From: Adiantum capillus-veneris
Lineage: Eukaryota; Streptophyta; Polypodiopsida; Polypodiales; Pteridaceae
DNA length: 64,000 nt
Direction: 5' to 3'
Assembly (NCBI GenBank): GCA_014529385.2
Contig: CM043960.1
Coordinates: 117,622,043-117,686,042 of the forward strand
The notes beneath the pieces are model-generated. The model saw only the letters and a program-made list of their open reading frames with translations. It was not told where the DNA came from and searched no databases. Numbering within the stretch: the stretch's first letter is position 1; the number at the start of each line of letters is the position of its first letter. Both the position numbers and the translations under genes were made by a program. Shown piece by piece: positions 1-10,639 of this stretch.

Positions 1-98
1 GGAGATTCTCTTTTATGATTCATCATCCTGCACAAATCTTCCCTTAGGGCAATTGCAGGAGAATCTTCAACCATATCTTTGAACAGAGGTAAGGGTTG

Positions 99-1370
99 CT
101 ATCTCTGCTGCTCTTTGCGGGACAAATCAAGATTGAGCGGAGGATACTTATTTCTCCATTCTTCCAATTCCTCGGATGAACTAGAACTGGACCCTGGGCT
201 AGATGATTGTTGCTTCTTTTGCCTAGGAAAGGAAAACGGTTTCCTTACCATATTCTGCATTCGAGGCTCGCTGTCGTCAGAGAAAACAGGTTCCTTTGGA
301 ATTTTTGAAGTAGATGAATTTTCAGAAGAATCTGAAGTAGATTCTTCATCGGCATCAAAATCAATGTACTCAGCAATAGGGAAGTCCTTCTTCTGCAAGG
401 TATTACAATAGATTACCTCATATTCGTAGCGATACTTTAGGACAGCATTTCCAAATTTCTTTTTTCTTTTTGGACATTCAGGAGCGATATGTCCTGGCTT
501 GTTGCAGATGTAGCACTTCACTTGCCTCCTTTCGTCTTTACTCAATTTCCTTTTTTTGCGAACCACTTTGAATTTCTTACCAAATTTATTTCTGTGAGCC
601 TTGACTTTACAGTTGCATTCTTTGGCTGTTCTGCATCCAAAGGCCTTAGCTTTTATTTCCTTTTCACAGAAACTCGTATTGAATCCTTTTACCTGCTTTA
701 TTTCTTTCCTTACTCTTATTCTAGCACATTCTAAGTTAGTGACTTCATCAATGAATGAATTTATCTGTGCCAGAGAAAGATTTTCATCTACATAAAAACC
801 TGCAGTGTTAATCCTTTCTTTAATCAAATTAGAGAAAGGCTCGGGAAAGAATTCAGGTAGTATTGTTTATACTCTGTTTTGAAATATCCCCCCAGGGAAA
901 TGATACATTAGCTGTGTCATATGCTGCTGATATTTCTTGACCTGGGTCAAATCGCAGAGTCTGCTTCTGAAGAAAGCTTCTTTATTGCGCTCCTGTATCT
1001 TATTGGTGGATCCTAAAAACTGCATAACAAGAGCTGCAAAAAACAATGAAATTACATTGTCGAAATTCTCTCGTCCTTCAGGCCCACCTTGCATGATGTA
1101 GGCTTTACAGTCCGGACTGAGATCATCCCACTAGGCTCTTAAGATCTCGTGAAATATTGCTATAATCATGGACACATATTGCCTCTGTGTTAGATCTTTA
1201 TAATTGATTCCATAGTGGGCCGAGTTGTAGATAAATTCGAACACTTTCCAAATCTGCTCCTGGGAAAGACCGTCGATATCAAGTATGGTCATATCTCCGA
1301 TCTTTGTGACTCCCTTTAAATTTGAGGATGTGGATGAAGGGGATTCAACCTTGACTCCTTCAGTTTCCAT
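99..1370 (-). pseudogene. Caulimovirid coat (capsid) protein, broken by two stops
   Basis: Three stretches (1370-1131, about 1130-867, about 866-99) lie in one and the same frame, separated by a TAG ending at 1131 and a TAA ending at 867. The C-terminal part has a CX2CX4HX4C zinc knuckle encoded near 500-540, after a long basic segment and before a Ser/Asp/Glu-rich acidic tail. This is the layout of caulimovirid coat proteins, where the knuckle binds viral nucleic acid. The frame is open upstream to about 1451 and overlaps the end of the preceding ORF. The first in-frame ATG is at 1370. The stops make it a relic, although the frame itself is otherwise preserved, suggesting decay mainly by point mutation. 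Confidence 0.75.
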
Positions 1371-1443
1371 TTTGACAGGATTTATTATCCTATCTTCTTC
1401 ATCAGAAGAGAGGAGATATTCTGAGTTGATTACTGACTCATCA

Positions 1444-2469
1444 TCAGGCTTCTAGAATAGGAAATATTTGGGGTAACAACACATCCAGCTCATCCAATTC
1501 TTCTTCTTGATATTCAACACATGCATAATCATGAAATACTGTCCACTCACTATCCTCTGGTAGGATAGTTCTGACAACTTCTCCTTGTTGTTGTTTTTGT
1601 TCCCAAGTCTGGACTTGAGCATTAACCCCCCATCTAATATTGGGATTAAACCCAATATTAGGGTTAAACCCATCCTCTAAATCTTCTGGGGCAAACGGTG
1701 ACATGTTTGCAGGCAGCTGAGTTACTGATTCGATGGTGGGTTCATGTAGAACAGCTGAAAACATTCTTGGGAAATTCCTGTCACTTGATTGATTGTCGTA
1801 CTGAATCAATTGTAAAGGCTGCACAGGTTTTACTTCTTTTCCTTCCTTTTTATCTTTCATGTCTTGATATATTACCCCTCGGGGGAAAGAAGGTAAGGAC
1901 GAAGTAAGCAAAGAAAGTTTGGTGAGTACCTGATACTGCAGAGCAGCAAGTTCCTTCAGAGCATTGGTGTGCCAATTTGAAGAGGACTCCAAAGGTTGTA
2001 GCCTGGTAGTAGGTGAAGGCACAATATATGGCATACTATGAGACAAATCTTTATCATGGATGTCCTTAGCATTCAAGATATCAATGCCATTAGCAACATA
2101 GGTAGACGCCATGATGCGATTACATAACTTACACCGAAATAAACCTTCTGAATCTTTGTAGCTTTCGGGGTGAAGACAGGCCAGAGACGGTGGTGACCGT
2201 AAGGCTGTATGAGATTCAGCAGAGCTTGAAGAAGAGGCATAGTAATGAGGTTTAGCCAGTACAACATCTAATTGCTTCCTTGACTTTGAGCGGCCCAGTA
2301 TCTTGGACTTGTCTGTAGATCCAAGCCTTTGCACTTGTAGAGGAGAAGGGGCAGTGACTTCATTTAAAAGAGTTTTAGAAATATCTAACTGCCATTCATC
2401 AGGGAATTTAACTTCTTGCCAGGCAACCATTTCAGGTAAGGTGCCCTGAGTAGTCTCATCTACCTTCAT
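1444..2469 (-). CDS. Unrecognised viral ORF between movement and coat genes (341 aa)
   Basis: The frame is intact from an ATG nine bases after the movement-protein stop. I do not recognise the family. The protein is rich in Ser, Pro and Gln. It has one Cys/His cluster around residues 100-117 (a C-x-H pair followed about 14 residues on by C-x2-C), which could bind zinc. The C-terminal quarter is acidic and repeats a short Asn-Pro-Asn-containing motif. By position it corresponds to the accessory gene or genes (aphid-transmission or virion-associated proteins) that some caulimovirids carry between movement and coat protein. That is positional inference only. Confidence 0.5.
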   Translation of the reverse strand: MKVDETTQGTLPEMVAWQEVKFPDEWQLDISKTLLNEVTAPSPLQVQRLGSTDKSKILGRSKSRKQLDVVLAKPHYYASSSSSAESHTALRSPPSLACLHPESYKDSEGLFRCKLCNRIMASTYVANGIDILNAKDIHDKDLSHSMPYIVPSPTTRLQPLESSSNWHTNALKELAALQYQVLTKLSLLTSSLPSFPRGVIYQDMKDKKEGKEVKPVQPLQLIQYDNQSSDRNFPRMFSAVLHEPTIESVTQLPANMSPFAPEDLEDGFNPNIGFNPNIRWGVNAQVQTWEQKQQQGEVVRTILPEDSEWTVFHDYACVEYQEEELDELDVLLPQIFPILEA

Positions 2470-2478
2470 GACAATATT

Positions 2479-3123
2479 CTATCCCTTGACTAGAGATGCA
2501 TCTTCCTTCAGATACCCAGAATTGTATACAGAAGGTAAACATGTGTTTACAGTTCGAATGATCATACGATATGCAATCTGGAGATGATCTGAACTATGCT
2601 TAAGATCTAAACCATGGGTTTTGATCAATAGAGACACAATCTCATCGAAGTATTTGTTTGTTAAACTACAAGGAAAATTAGGAAAACATTCTATATAGAT
2701 GGGTTCGTTTGACAGGCTTCCTTGTAGGACACTTATAGTCTCGTCTGCTGAATTCTTATGTCGAGTGTCCAACAGTGCTCCAATGCATGAGACATTCAAA
2801 CCTTTACGGAACAAAGGGATTATGCCTATAGCTATATATCCTATATGCATAAACTGATGACCTTTCTTCAAGGCCTTTTGCCTGAACTCAGAAAGATCTT
2901 CAAAGAGATGGATAATATGGTTATCTGTCTCACTGTCTCTTACATTAAGCTTTCCATGTGTTTCATGATACATGGTACTAGCAGAGAGGGCAAAAGCCTT
3001 ATGATGTTTATAGATTTGAGCAGAAGATACCTTTGGTAAATTCCACTTTCCAGAGGGATTAGCTTCATCGAATTCGATATGATCAGAAAGCAACTTCTTA
3101 AAGAAAGAGATGATCATAGCCAT
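2479..3123 (-). CDS. Caulimovirid movement protein (30K superfamily), 214 aa
   Basis: The frame starts at an ATG at 3123. The central region contains the Leu-Leu-Asp-Thr-Arg-His block and surrounding beta-rich sequence typical of pararetroviral 30K movement proteins, which form tubules at plasmodesmata for cell-to-cell spread. At 214 aa it is shorter than many full-length movement proteins (about 300 or more), so the N terminus or C terminus may be trimmed, or the gene may be a small-type variant. It is followed after 9 bases by the next viral ORF. The frame has no internal stop, in contrast to the coat gene. Confidence 0.75.
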   Translation of the reverse strand: MAMIISFFKKLLSDHIEFDEANPSGKWNLPKVSSAQIYKHHKAFALSASTMYHETHGKLNVRDSETDNHIIHLFEDLSEFRQKALKKGHQFMHIGYIAIGIIPLFRKGLNVSCIGALLDTRHKNSADETISVLQGSLSNEPIYIECFPNFPCSLTNKYFDEIVSLLIKTHGLDLKHSSDHLQIAYRMIIRTVNTCLPSVYNSGYLKEDASLVKG

Positions 3124-4471
3124 AATGATAGAGGTTAGAGCGGTATGTAGTCACTGGTGGTTGAGCTTGTTTAAGGAGGAGCTTCTTCTCTTGCGCTGCC
3201 GAGTAGAGAGAAGCAGGCGGTGCCTATCCAATGGTATAAAACTCATTACTATAGCACTCTTCTCAAATGAACCTAGGCTTTTTCTTACTCAACAAGAAAT
3301 TTAACTTTTGGGCTTAACTAGCCTACTTAATCTGAACAGCTATCACAAAGGATTTAACCATTCCACCATTAGTTTAAATTCCATTGAATACATCCAAAAT
3401 TGTCCAATAAATAATGGTAAAACTTTACTCGAGAGCTTTGATCCATACTTATAACTTTATGTGCATCAACAGGCTACCTGCCCGCAGCACTAGTCGCACC
3501 AACGACTTCTCAAAAAACATCATGTGGAACCCATTTAATCCCAACAAACATCATGTGGAACCCACTGAATCCCAACAAGCTCAACGAGTAAAACTCTTTA
3601 ACATCACTCAGGAGACAATCCACTAGACAAATCCAAGGTCATTATTCTGGGAAACATCATGCTCGAGCTTTGAGTACGAGCTATCCTACTATCCCTCATT
3701 ATTTTTTAAAAGTTTCAAACAACATCATTTTCCAGTTCGTAAACCTATAGCTTTGAAACCAGGTGTGAGGTCCCCACCCCGCCGTATCAAACCACGGATC
3801 TGATGGTGAACCTGGTGGCCACTAGATCTATAGCGGAAGCAAACAAAGTGGTTCAGGGTTCAACTAGTGGACGATCTCTCATCACAAAGTGAGTCGAGTT
3901 CGAGCCTACTAGCAATGAGATCTAGCTCCACCTCGCAGGGGAAGCGTACTTAAACTATCTAGCGAACCTAAGACCCACCTTCCAAGAGGAGAGAAACCTC
4001 GAGTGCCTTTTTTCCCATGTTTCAGAGGCACGTACACTTGAGACTTCACCGCTCTAGGGGCAATGAGTATTACTAGTATCGATTTAAACACTATGGGGAC
4101 AGAGAGTTCTCGACCAATCGGGACCACTCTTCTCATAGGCATTGGCAACCTGAGCCAAGCCCCCACTTTCCACCCCCACACTCACACTTCCTTGTGTGTC
4201 CTAATTTACTACCACAATGATTGTTCAACATAAACATTCCTTGATTAAATTCCAAATCACAATATTCGTTAAGACAACCCTTCAATCAGTATTGCAAAGC
4301 GGCACCAAGACAGTATTCTAGTAAAAATTGTACTCAAACTTATTCATTAAAATTCCAATGTTCTGGAGGTACAACATCCCCCCTCCAGCGAGAGTTTACT
4401 CCTCCTGTTTGTCACATAGCTGCCCATACAACTAGGTATGTCCACCACATAGAAAGCACGACATGGAAATT

Positions 4472-4554
4472 TCCACCGCTTAACCAGCAGACATGGGTTC
4501 CCACCGCTTAACCAGCAGACGTGGGTATCCACCGCTTAACCAGAAGACGTGGAT
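4472..4554. repeat. Three-unit minisatellite (27-29 bp period)
   Basis: Three consecutive units share the core CCACCGCTTAACCAG followed by AGACRTGG. They differ by single bases and by 1-2 bases of length. Confidence 0.85.
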
Positions 4555-4850
4555 TCAAGATCCCTTAACCAGGAACTCTACCCCCTGTGAAGATCAGGAG
4601 GGGGTTTAGGACTAATTCAACATTGGAAATAGAATGAACATGCCGAGCTAAATTTTCCCTAGCAGACATTCTTTTCTATTGCAAACAGTATATCCGTCAA
4701 TCATTTCTTTCCTACTTTAGACTTTAATATACAAATGAATTCAAATGCCGAGGTTTCCGTTGGATTTCTCCAACATGTTTGGGGGTATGTTCTTTCCTAG
4801 CTAAACGTGTGCAATGTTAAATTAAACAACTGAATAAAATTGTGACCTAC

Positions 4851-4991
4851 CTCTTCCATTTCTTCGTCAATTGCCCGTGAGATGGCCGGTGCTTGTTCGT
4901 CCATGGGAGCTTTTCCTTTTCCATTCACATTGCTTGTTCCCGCCTAGCGGTCGTGGGCTCCACCGAAGCGAGTTCTCTTAACCGGGGCCAT
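4851..4991 (-). other. Exon-like minus-strand segment
   Basis: An ATG at 4991 opens a short basic peptide that meets a TAG at 4946-4944. After the stop the same frame continues through a second ATG at 4904 and an acidic 18-codon stretch ending exactly at a good donor site (GTAGGT from 4850). The pattern resembles a first exon with one nonsense change, perhaps the start of a retrotransposon gag. No following exon was found. Confidence 0.2.
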
Positions 4992-5805
4992 TTTATACTC
5001 ACTACTTTAAATGATAAACTTGAAGAAAAGAGCTAAGGTCCGAGAGCATCATAACAATCCAAATGGCATATTAGAATCATAGAACAATCCTCCTCATGCA
5101 AGAGGGTTAGATTTTTCCTTCGAGACCTAGTAATTTTATGAGTAATACTTCACTTGTCCTATGGGAACAGGCTCTAAAGTTAATCACTTGGCTTAGATGA
5201 TTAAGAATTTCAGAAAGAGAGATGAATTAAGCAAGCTCAATCACTTTCTTAGTGTAGTTAGAAAGATGCAGAGTTATCGCATGCATAAGTGAGAAAATTC
5301 TCTTCTTAGTGGCCTAATGATGGATTAATTTTGCCTTAATCACATCTTAATGTGTGAGAAAATTGAATCTAACTTAATTACAACACTATTGAGTGGTAAA
5401 AGAATGAATTTCATCAAATCTACATTATTACCGGCGGTTGACAATTAATTACAATGCTTCCTAGAGAGAGAAATCTCTCCTAATCATGTATTAATCATTG
5501 ATTAAGAGTGATGAATGGCTGCATAAATTAGCTAATCGGATGATGATTATGTAATGGAGTATAGCTATGGAGATTTAGAGAGCAGCTATTGGAAATTATA
5601 GCTAGGATTAAGCATAGTACACGAGGAATTAAGAGAATAATGAAGAGAATTACAGAAGAGCATAAATCAAATCATGATTACCGTGATTAGGGGCTGAAAA
5701 TCCTCTCGATTTTCTGATCCAAATGAGTTCTCAAGACAAGAATTCGGCAGCACCTCCCTCCTTGCTTCTCCTTCAAAAACTGTGTGTGCCGACAGCACCT
5801 CCCCA

Positions 5806-5873
5806 AGGTGTGTGTAGGTGTGTGTGTGTACTGGGTGTGTGTGTGAGCATGTGTGTCTGTGTGTGTGTGAGCA
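5806..5873. repeat. TG-rich microsatellite
   Basis: Imperfect GT/TG repeats with interruptions. The reverse strand reads as spurious His/Thr-rich ORFs. Confidence 0.85.
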
Positions 5874-6310
5874 CACCTTTAAATAGGCTCCTCAAGGCTG
5901 AAAATCGACCTGGGTTTCTATTTGCATCTGAATGAGCACTCAGTTAATGCATTGGCAAGTCTAGTTACCTTCCCACCAAGTGTCTAGTTAGCTAGTTTAA
6001 CTGGCTCTCACACTCACTCTCAAGCTTGGAAACTCTCCCACAACTCCCACAAGACAAGAGGGTGCCCCCTAGCTGCTAAAGCTGGCTCTGAGTGGCCTGG
6101 AACCTGTTCCCACACAGCCTGAAGCCCCGATGCCTCCCCGCACAACTTTAGGAAAAATTGGTTTTAGGCTAAAACGGCCCATATGAGTCGGAATTTAATG
6201 CCGTAAATTGCTATACTAAGCTCTAAATAAGGCGTATTGGTCCGAGTATCTGCCATATTTAGCAGCCCTCGGCGTCCAAAAATGTATTTTTACAAATTCG
6301 GGGTACGGGT

Positions 6311-6503
6311 TGTTGGGGTTAAGGCCTATGTGCCTTGACCGGTCGCCCAGGTCATGGGCGCTCGCCCACTGTTACCCTATACTTATAGTGAGTATACTGT
6401 ATAGGGGGAGCTGCCACTTCACAGTCTCCCTACCCACATTGTGTGTGTGTCTCCTTCTCTCTCTCTCTCACTCTCCGTCTGTGGTGCTCCCCGATCCCCT
6501 TCA
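6311..6503 (+). repeat. 5' LTR of the copia element
   Basis: Begins TGTTGGGG and ends TTCA. It contains a TATA-like stretch in its first half and a CT-rich tail. It pairs with 9863-10053. Confidence 0.92.
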
Positions 6504-6505
6504 AT

Positions 6506-6517
6506 TGGTATTAGAGC
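6506..6517 (+). promoter_or_regulatory. Primer-binding site (tRNA-iMet type)
   Basis: TGGTATTAGAGC lies two bases after the 5' LTR. It differs by one base from the usual plant copia primer site TGGTATCAGAGC, which pairs with the 3' end of initiator tRNA-Met. Confidence 0.85.
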
Positions 6518-8126
6518 TATGGTGACCACGGAGAGCACGACGGCTTTGAGAGCTTCGAGGCGATAGCTCGCTCGCTCTCGACGGTAGAGAGATTAAGAAA
6601 TCTTGGAAGCTTGTGAGCTCAGTTGAGAGTGATGTATGCTCTTGTGGAAGCTCAGAAAGGAGTGTGGAAGACTTTGTGTAAGTGAAGGTGCTTCCCTAAA
6701 ACTGTGTGCGCAGCAGCACTGTTTTCAGATTCTTTTTTCTCCTTGTAGAATGCAGATCTGAGAATTCTGTCGTTGCATGCCCATCCGTTTCGACGTGGTC
6801 TACAACTTTGCAGAAGAAACTTTTTGCAAATTTATCACCGTTTTGCTGATATTCAGCTCAGACTGACTGTATACAGAAATTCCAGATTTTCTGTTGTCGC
6901 ATTGTGTGCGAGCTTGATGCACTTTTGGAAGCACGGGAGATGCTTGAAATTGAGTGCATAAATTTTGAGCTGAAGATGCAATTACAGCTTGTGTTAAGCT
7001 TGTGGTTTGAGGGTTTTTTGGTAGACTTGGGCAACGAAGTACGGAGGCGTTTACACACCACCGAGGCGGTCTCTTGAGAGATACAGTTTTTTGGAGCACA
7101 CAGGTGGAGCTTCTTTCACTGGTTTTCACAGGATACTTTGGCAGTGATTTTGTGCTTGGATTCATGGTCTTTGCGGATGGTTTGCATATGGTTATGGAGC
7201 ATGGTTGATGCCCATTATACATGCATTTTGGCGAGCACTTTCAAGTGCCGGTGAGCTCTCTTGAGAGCATTGTTTTTGCATTGATCAAGTTTCCGGATTG
7301 CAAATCTTTTGGCGCTTGCTTATGCGCGGTCACTCCGTTGATGTACGTTGAGTGCGGATTGCCATTGTATGTGAAAATGTGGAGCCATTTTGGCATTTCT
7401 ACTCATTGGCATTGAGTAGTGTTATGGTTTATGGTAGAGATTGTACTTGAGTTTTTTGCTTAGTGATCAGGGGAAATTCTGTCGGATTTTTCCCAGATTC
7501 TTGCCATAGTTTGTGATCGAGTGTTTACTCTCACTTTGACAGGTTTTGTCAGTTTGGACACAGTTTTGTGTTTTTGTATCCACTCTCGCAAGAGTGAGGA
7601 GTTGTGTATCTTTCTTTGCTTGAGACAGTGGTTTGCTCTCGGGTGGGAGAGTCTTGTGATCTCGAGCATTGTTTGCCATAGTTTTGCAGAGCTTATGCAT
7701 GTATGTTGAGTGTAGTTTGATGTGCATTGATTGCTCATTGTATTGAGCTTGCAGGACAATGGTTATTTTGTGTTGATAGCCATTGTGCGTCGAAACTCTG
7801 GCAAAATTTTCAAAGGAGTTTTATGCGTATCATTTATGCGATCTAGGTAGAGATTGCGGGTTGCACTCAGCATTTGCGTGCGGTGTTCTCTGCAGGTGGG
7901 AGATTTGTGCGTGTGTATGCATCGATACCGCATAGTGTGGGCTTGGTGATTAGCTCACAGATTGCAGTGTGATACTAGAGCCGGAGAGGCTTGTATTGAC
8001 ATTGCGGGAGCTCTATTTTTGGAGTGTGTCTCACAAGTTTTACATTGTGTTTCTAGCCATATTTGTAGACATTTTCCAGGTGTTGTTGGTGAGGTGGTTT
8101 TGCTATCTAGCTCGCTACTTGTGCTC

Positions 8127-9637
8127 ATGGCAGAGACAGGTGATCAATCAGATTGTGACCTCTCACAGATGCGCGTGTTTGATGGGTCAGACTTTGCGGC
8201 ATGGAGAGATTGTATGCTTGATGCACTGACACAGCGAGGGTTGCATCAACCATTGAGTGGTGATGCAGGTAGACCTTCAAACATGTCTAACAATCAGTGG
8301 CAGAAGCTAGAGGAGATGGCACTATCTACACTCTCTTTGCACCTTGCGGAATCTGTATATGCTCTTGTTATGTATGAGACTACTTCGAGAGCACTTTGGC
8401 GCAGATTACATGATATGTATGATAGATCTGAGTCATCACGGACTCGTGTGAGACATGTACATTCACAAGCACGCCGACAGGTGACATGTTGGTATTGTGG
8501 TCATTCTGGACACATTAGACGGCGCTGTTTTCGTCGTATGCAACATCGTAGGAGACATGGCAGTCTCAGAGATGTATGTAGTGATGCCATGGACTCAGTT
8601 GCTTTGACAGTTGAGGCAGATGTAGTGTCGGGGTATACTAGTGACGGGGATGTCACTTTTACCTCGAGCTATGCACGAGATGCTATACATGTGGATAGTG
8701 CACTCCCTTCGTAGTGGTTGCTAGACGTAGATGCTATGTTTCATGTCACGTCGCATCGTAAATGGTTTTGTAGCTATTCTAGCGGGATGCTTGGCAGCGT
8801 ACGTTTGACCGATGGATCTGTGCATGCGATAGCAGGTGCAGGAGATGTGAGACTGTCATTACCGAGTGGTGCATCTTACTTGTTACGACATGTGCGCTAT
8901 GTACCAGATTTGATAGTGAGTTTGATCTTGATTGTCAGCTTAGAGATTGTGGATGTCAGATTTCGCTACGAGAGCGAGATTTTGTGATGCATTTGGGTTC
9001 GCTAGTGATTGCAAGAGGTGCCAGGAGTGGTACAGGTTATCCATTGCATGTGGATCATGGGAGAGACGGTGTTGTCTCTGTGATCATGCAGCAAGGTAGA
9101 CAGCGAGAGAGCAGGCGAGTCTCTTTTGCTTGTGGGTTGCAGGATGCTTTGCATGGAGTGCAGAGCAGTGACCTTGTTGTGCAAGTTGCGTCTACGGATG
9201 CACAGGTAGAGCGGGACAGCTCTAGTGAGTCACAACAGGATGAGTCATCAGAGGTGATGACAGAGATGACTCACATGGATGATGAGATGTCGGCTATTGT
9301 GGAGTCATTTCTTGATATGCTTATGCCAGAGCTTGATGCAGATTTAGGACAGATGGATACTCTTGGTACACATGTGATATGTGGTGGGCACGAGGAGTCA
9401 CTCCAGAGCTCGGAGTCAGAGTGCCATGGTCTCTATGATAGGGGACAGGATTGCCATGATTTGAGTTCTGAGTTGGAGGTGGCAGAGGTTGCCAGGGTTG
9501 CATCAATGTTCGGTGTCCTCATGTACAAGATGCTGATCTCGAGGCTCAACATAGCAGCTGCAGTGGGAGAATTTGCAGCAGGGTTGATTAGTTGTTCGAT
9601 GACTGATCTCGGCATAGAGCATAGGGGAGGTTTGTAG
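8127..9637 (+). pseudogene. Copia gag plus protease and RT-tail remnants
   Basis: From the ATG at 8127 the frame encodes a copia-type gag with a CX2CX4HX4C knuckle (CWYC...HIRRRC, near 8490-8535) and ends at TAG 8712-8714. The same frame continues at once into a protease-like segment beginning Trp-Leu-Leu-Asp. The active-site context is changed: the residues after the Asp are Val-Asp-Ala-Met instead of the usual Ser-Gly-Ala. After a further frame change, 8984-9637 encodes a Ser/Asp/Glu-rich tract and ends in a short piece resembling the copia RT/RNase H connection. Integrase and the RT core are absent. Gag may still be expressed; the enzymes cannot be. Confidence 0.75.
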
Positions 9638-9847
9638 GTATTGGACCGATACTTGCAGGAGTGCATGAGCTCTTGTAGACTCTTTGCAGAGCTTGGAGCT
9701 AGCTCTGTGTGGCTTCCGCAACGGGATGTTTGTTTATCAGTAGAGCCGGATGCACTAGCTCATCGAGAGTCAGTGGGCATAGGTTGAGAGAATATCTCAC
9801 CTTCTATTAGTTTTACACTAGTAGATCTTGCTTAAAGGCACATTGGC

Positions 9848-10053
9848 CTTTAAGTGGGAGGTTGTTGGGGTTAAGCCCTATGTGCCTTGACCGGTCGCCC
9901 AGGTCATGGGCGCTCGCCCACTGTTACCCTATACTTATAGTGAGTATACTGTATAGGGGGAGCTGCCACTTCACCGTCTCCCCACCCACATTGTGTGTGT
10001 GTCTCCTTCTCTCTCTCTCACTCTCCGTCTGTGGTGCTCCCCGATCCCCTTCA
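9848..10053 (+). repeat. 3' LTR of the copia element with preceding purine tract
   Basis: The tract AAGTGGGAGG lies immediately before TGTTGGGG at 9863. The LTR ends TTCA at 10053 and matches 6311-6503. Confidence 0.9.
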
Positions 10054-10639
10054 AAGTGCAATTTTTCAAGACGATCAAAACTGAACGGGTCAGGTGACCA
10101 AAAACTTACTATTTTTGGAAAATTTTCACAAAAATTATTTTAATTTATATTTTGAAGATTTATAACATTCAAAACATCATAGCACTGGCAGAATTTGAAA
10201 AACTGCTAAAAATAGAAACTTTTTTTCCATTATGATCTTTTCATGGTACAATGGTACTCTTTTAGCTCCGGGTCGCTCCGGGTCGGAGACCTTACAAAAC
10301 TCTCCCAAATGGAACAAGATGAGAACAAAGTTTTTCATGGACCTTTGGGAGGATTTGAAAACTCTCGTCACGCAAATGGAAAACAAGGCCCTTCTAGAAG
10401 GGGTGCTGGATACAAGTGTGAAAAGACGTCTCACAAAACCTATTTGAAACCTTTTCTGATGCTCTGAAGTGAAATTATCACTATGATGAAAATAGAAAAT
10501 AAAATCATTGCCAAAGCTATCATCCTTAGACTATCTCCACTTTATGGGTAAAGCTATCACCCCCCCCCCCCCCCCCCCCCACCACCAACACTAATTTACC
10601 AAAGGAAGGTCATCTTATGATAACATTCTGGTGGTAATG
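10054..10639. other. Unassigned sequence with a poly-C run
   Basis: AT-rich DNA with no supported gene. A run of 21 C (10560-10580) precedes the LINE relic. Confidence 0.6.

Larger units (their letters stand above)
1..3123 (-). mobile_element. Integrated caulimovirid-like pararetrovirus segment
   Basis: Three consecutive minus-strand frames are tightly packed in the order movement protein, unknown ORF, coat protein, the usual order ahead of the polymerase in Caulimoviridae. The spacing is compact: 9 bases separate the first two frames, and the coat frame overlaps the end of the second. The polymerase would lie left of position 99 and is outside the window. The coat frame carries stops, so this is an old chromosomal copy and not an active virus. 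No terminal repeat or primer site was found upstream of 3123. The genus cannot be named from these parts. Confidence 0.8.
3124..6310. other. No convincing gene; repeat-derived intergenic DNA
   Basis: No frame here shows a recognisable domain. The stretch contains a short tandem repeat (4472-4554), an exon-like minus-strand segment (4851-4991), AT-rich sequence at 5100-5660, and a TG-rich microsatellite (5806-5873). Sequence from about 3769 on has the base composition of a decayed LTR, but I found no paired copy in the window. Confidence 0.5.
6311..10053 (+). mobile_element. Non-autonomous Ty1/copia-type LTR retrotransposon
   Basis: Two near-identical LTRs (6311-6503 and 9863-10053), a tRNA-iMet-type primer site just inside the 5' LTR, a purine tract before the 3' LTR, and copia gag/protease remnants define a 3.7-kb element. 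The interior lacks integrase and nearly all reverse transcriptase, so it must have moved with proteins from a relative. The 1.6-kb leader (6518-8126) is T-rich and holds no coding frame. The LTRs differ by about three substitutions and a 2-bp CT change, implying recent insertion. The 5-base flanks differ (CGGGT left, AAGTG right), so there is no target-site duplication. Confidence 0.9.
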
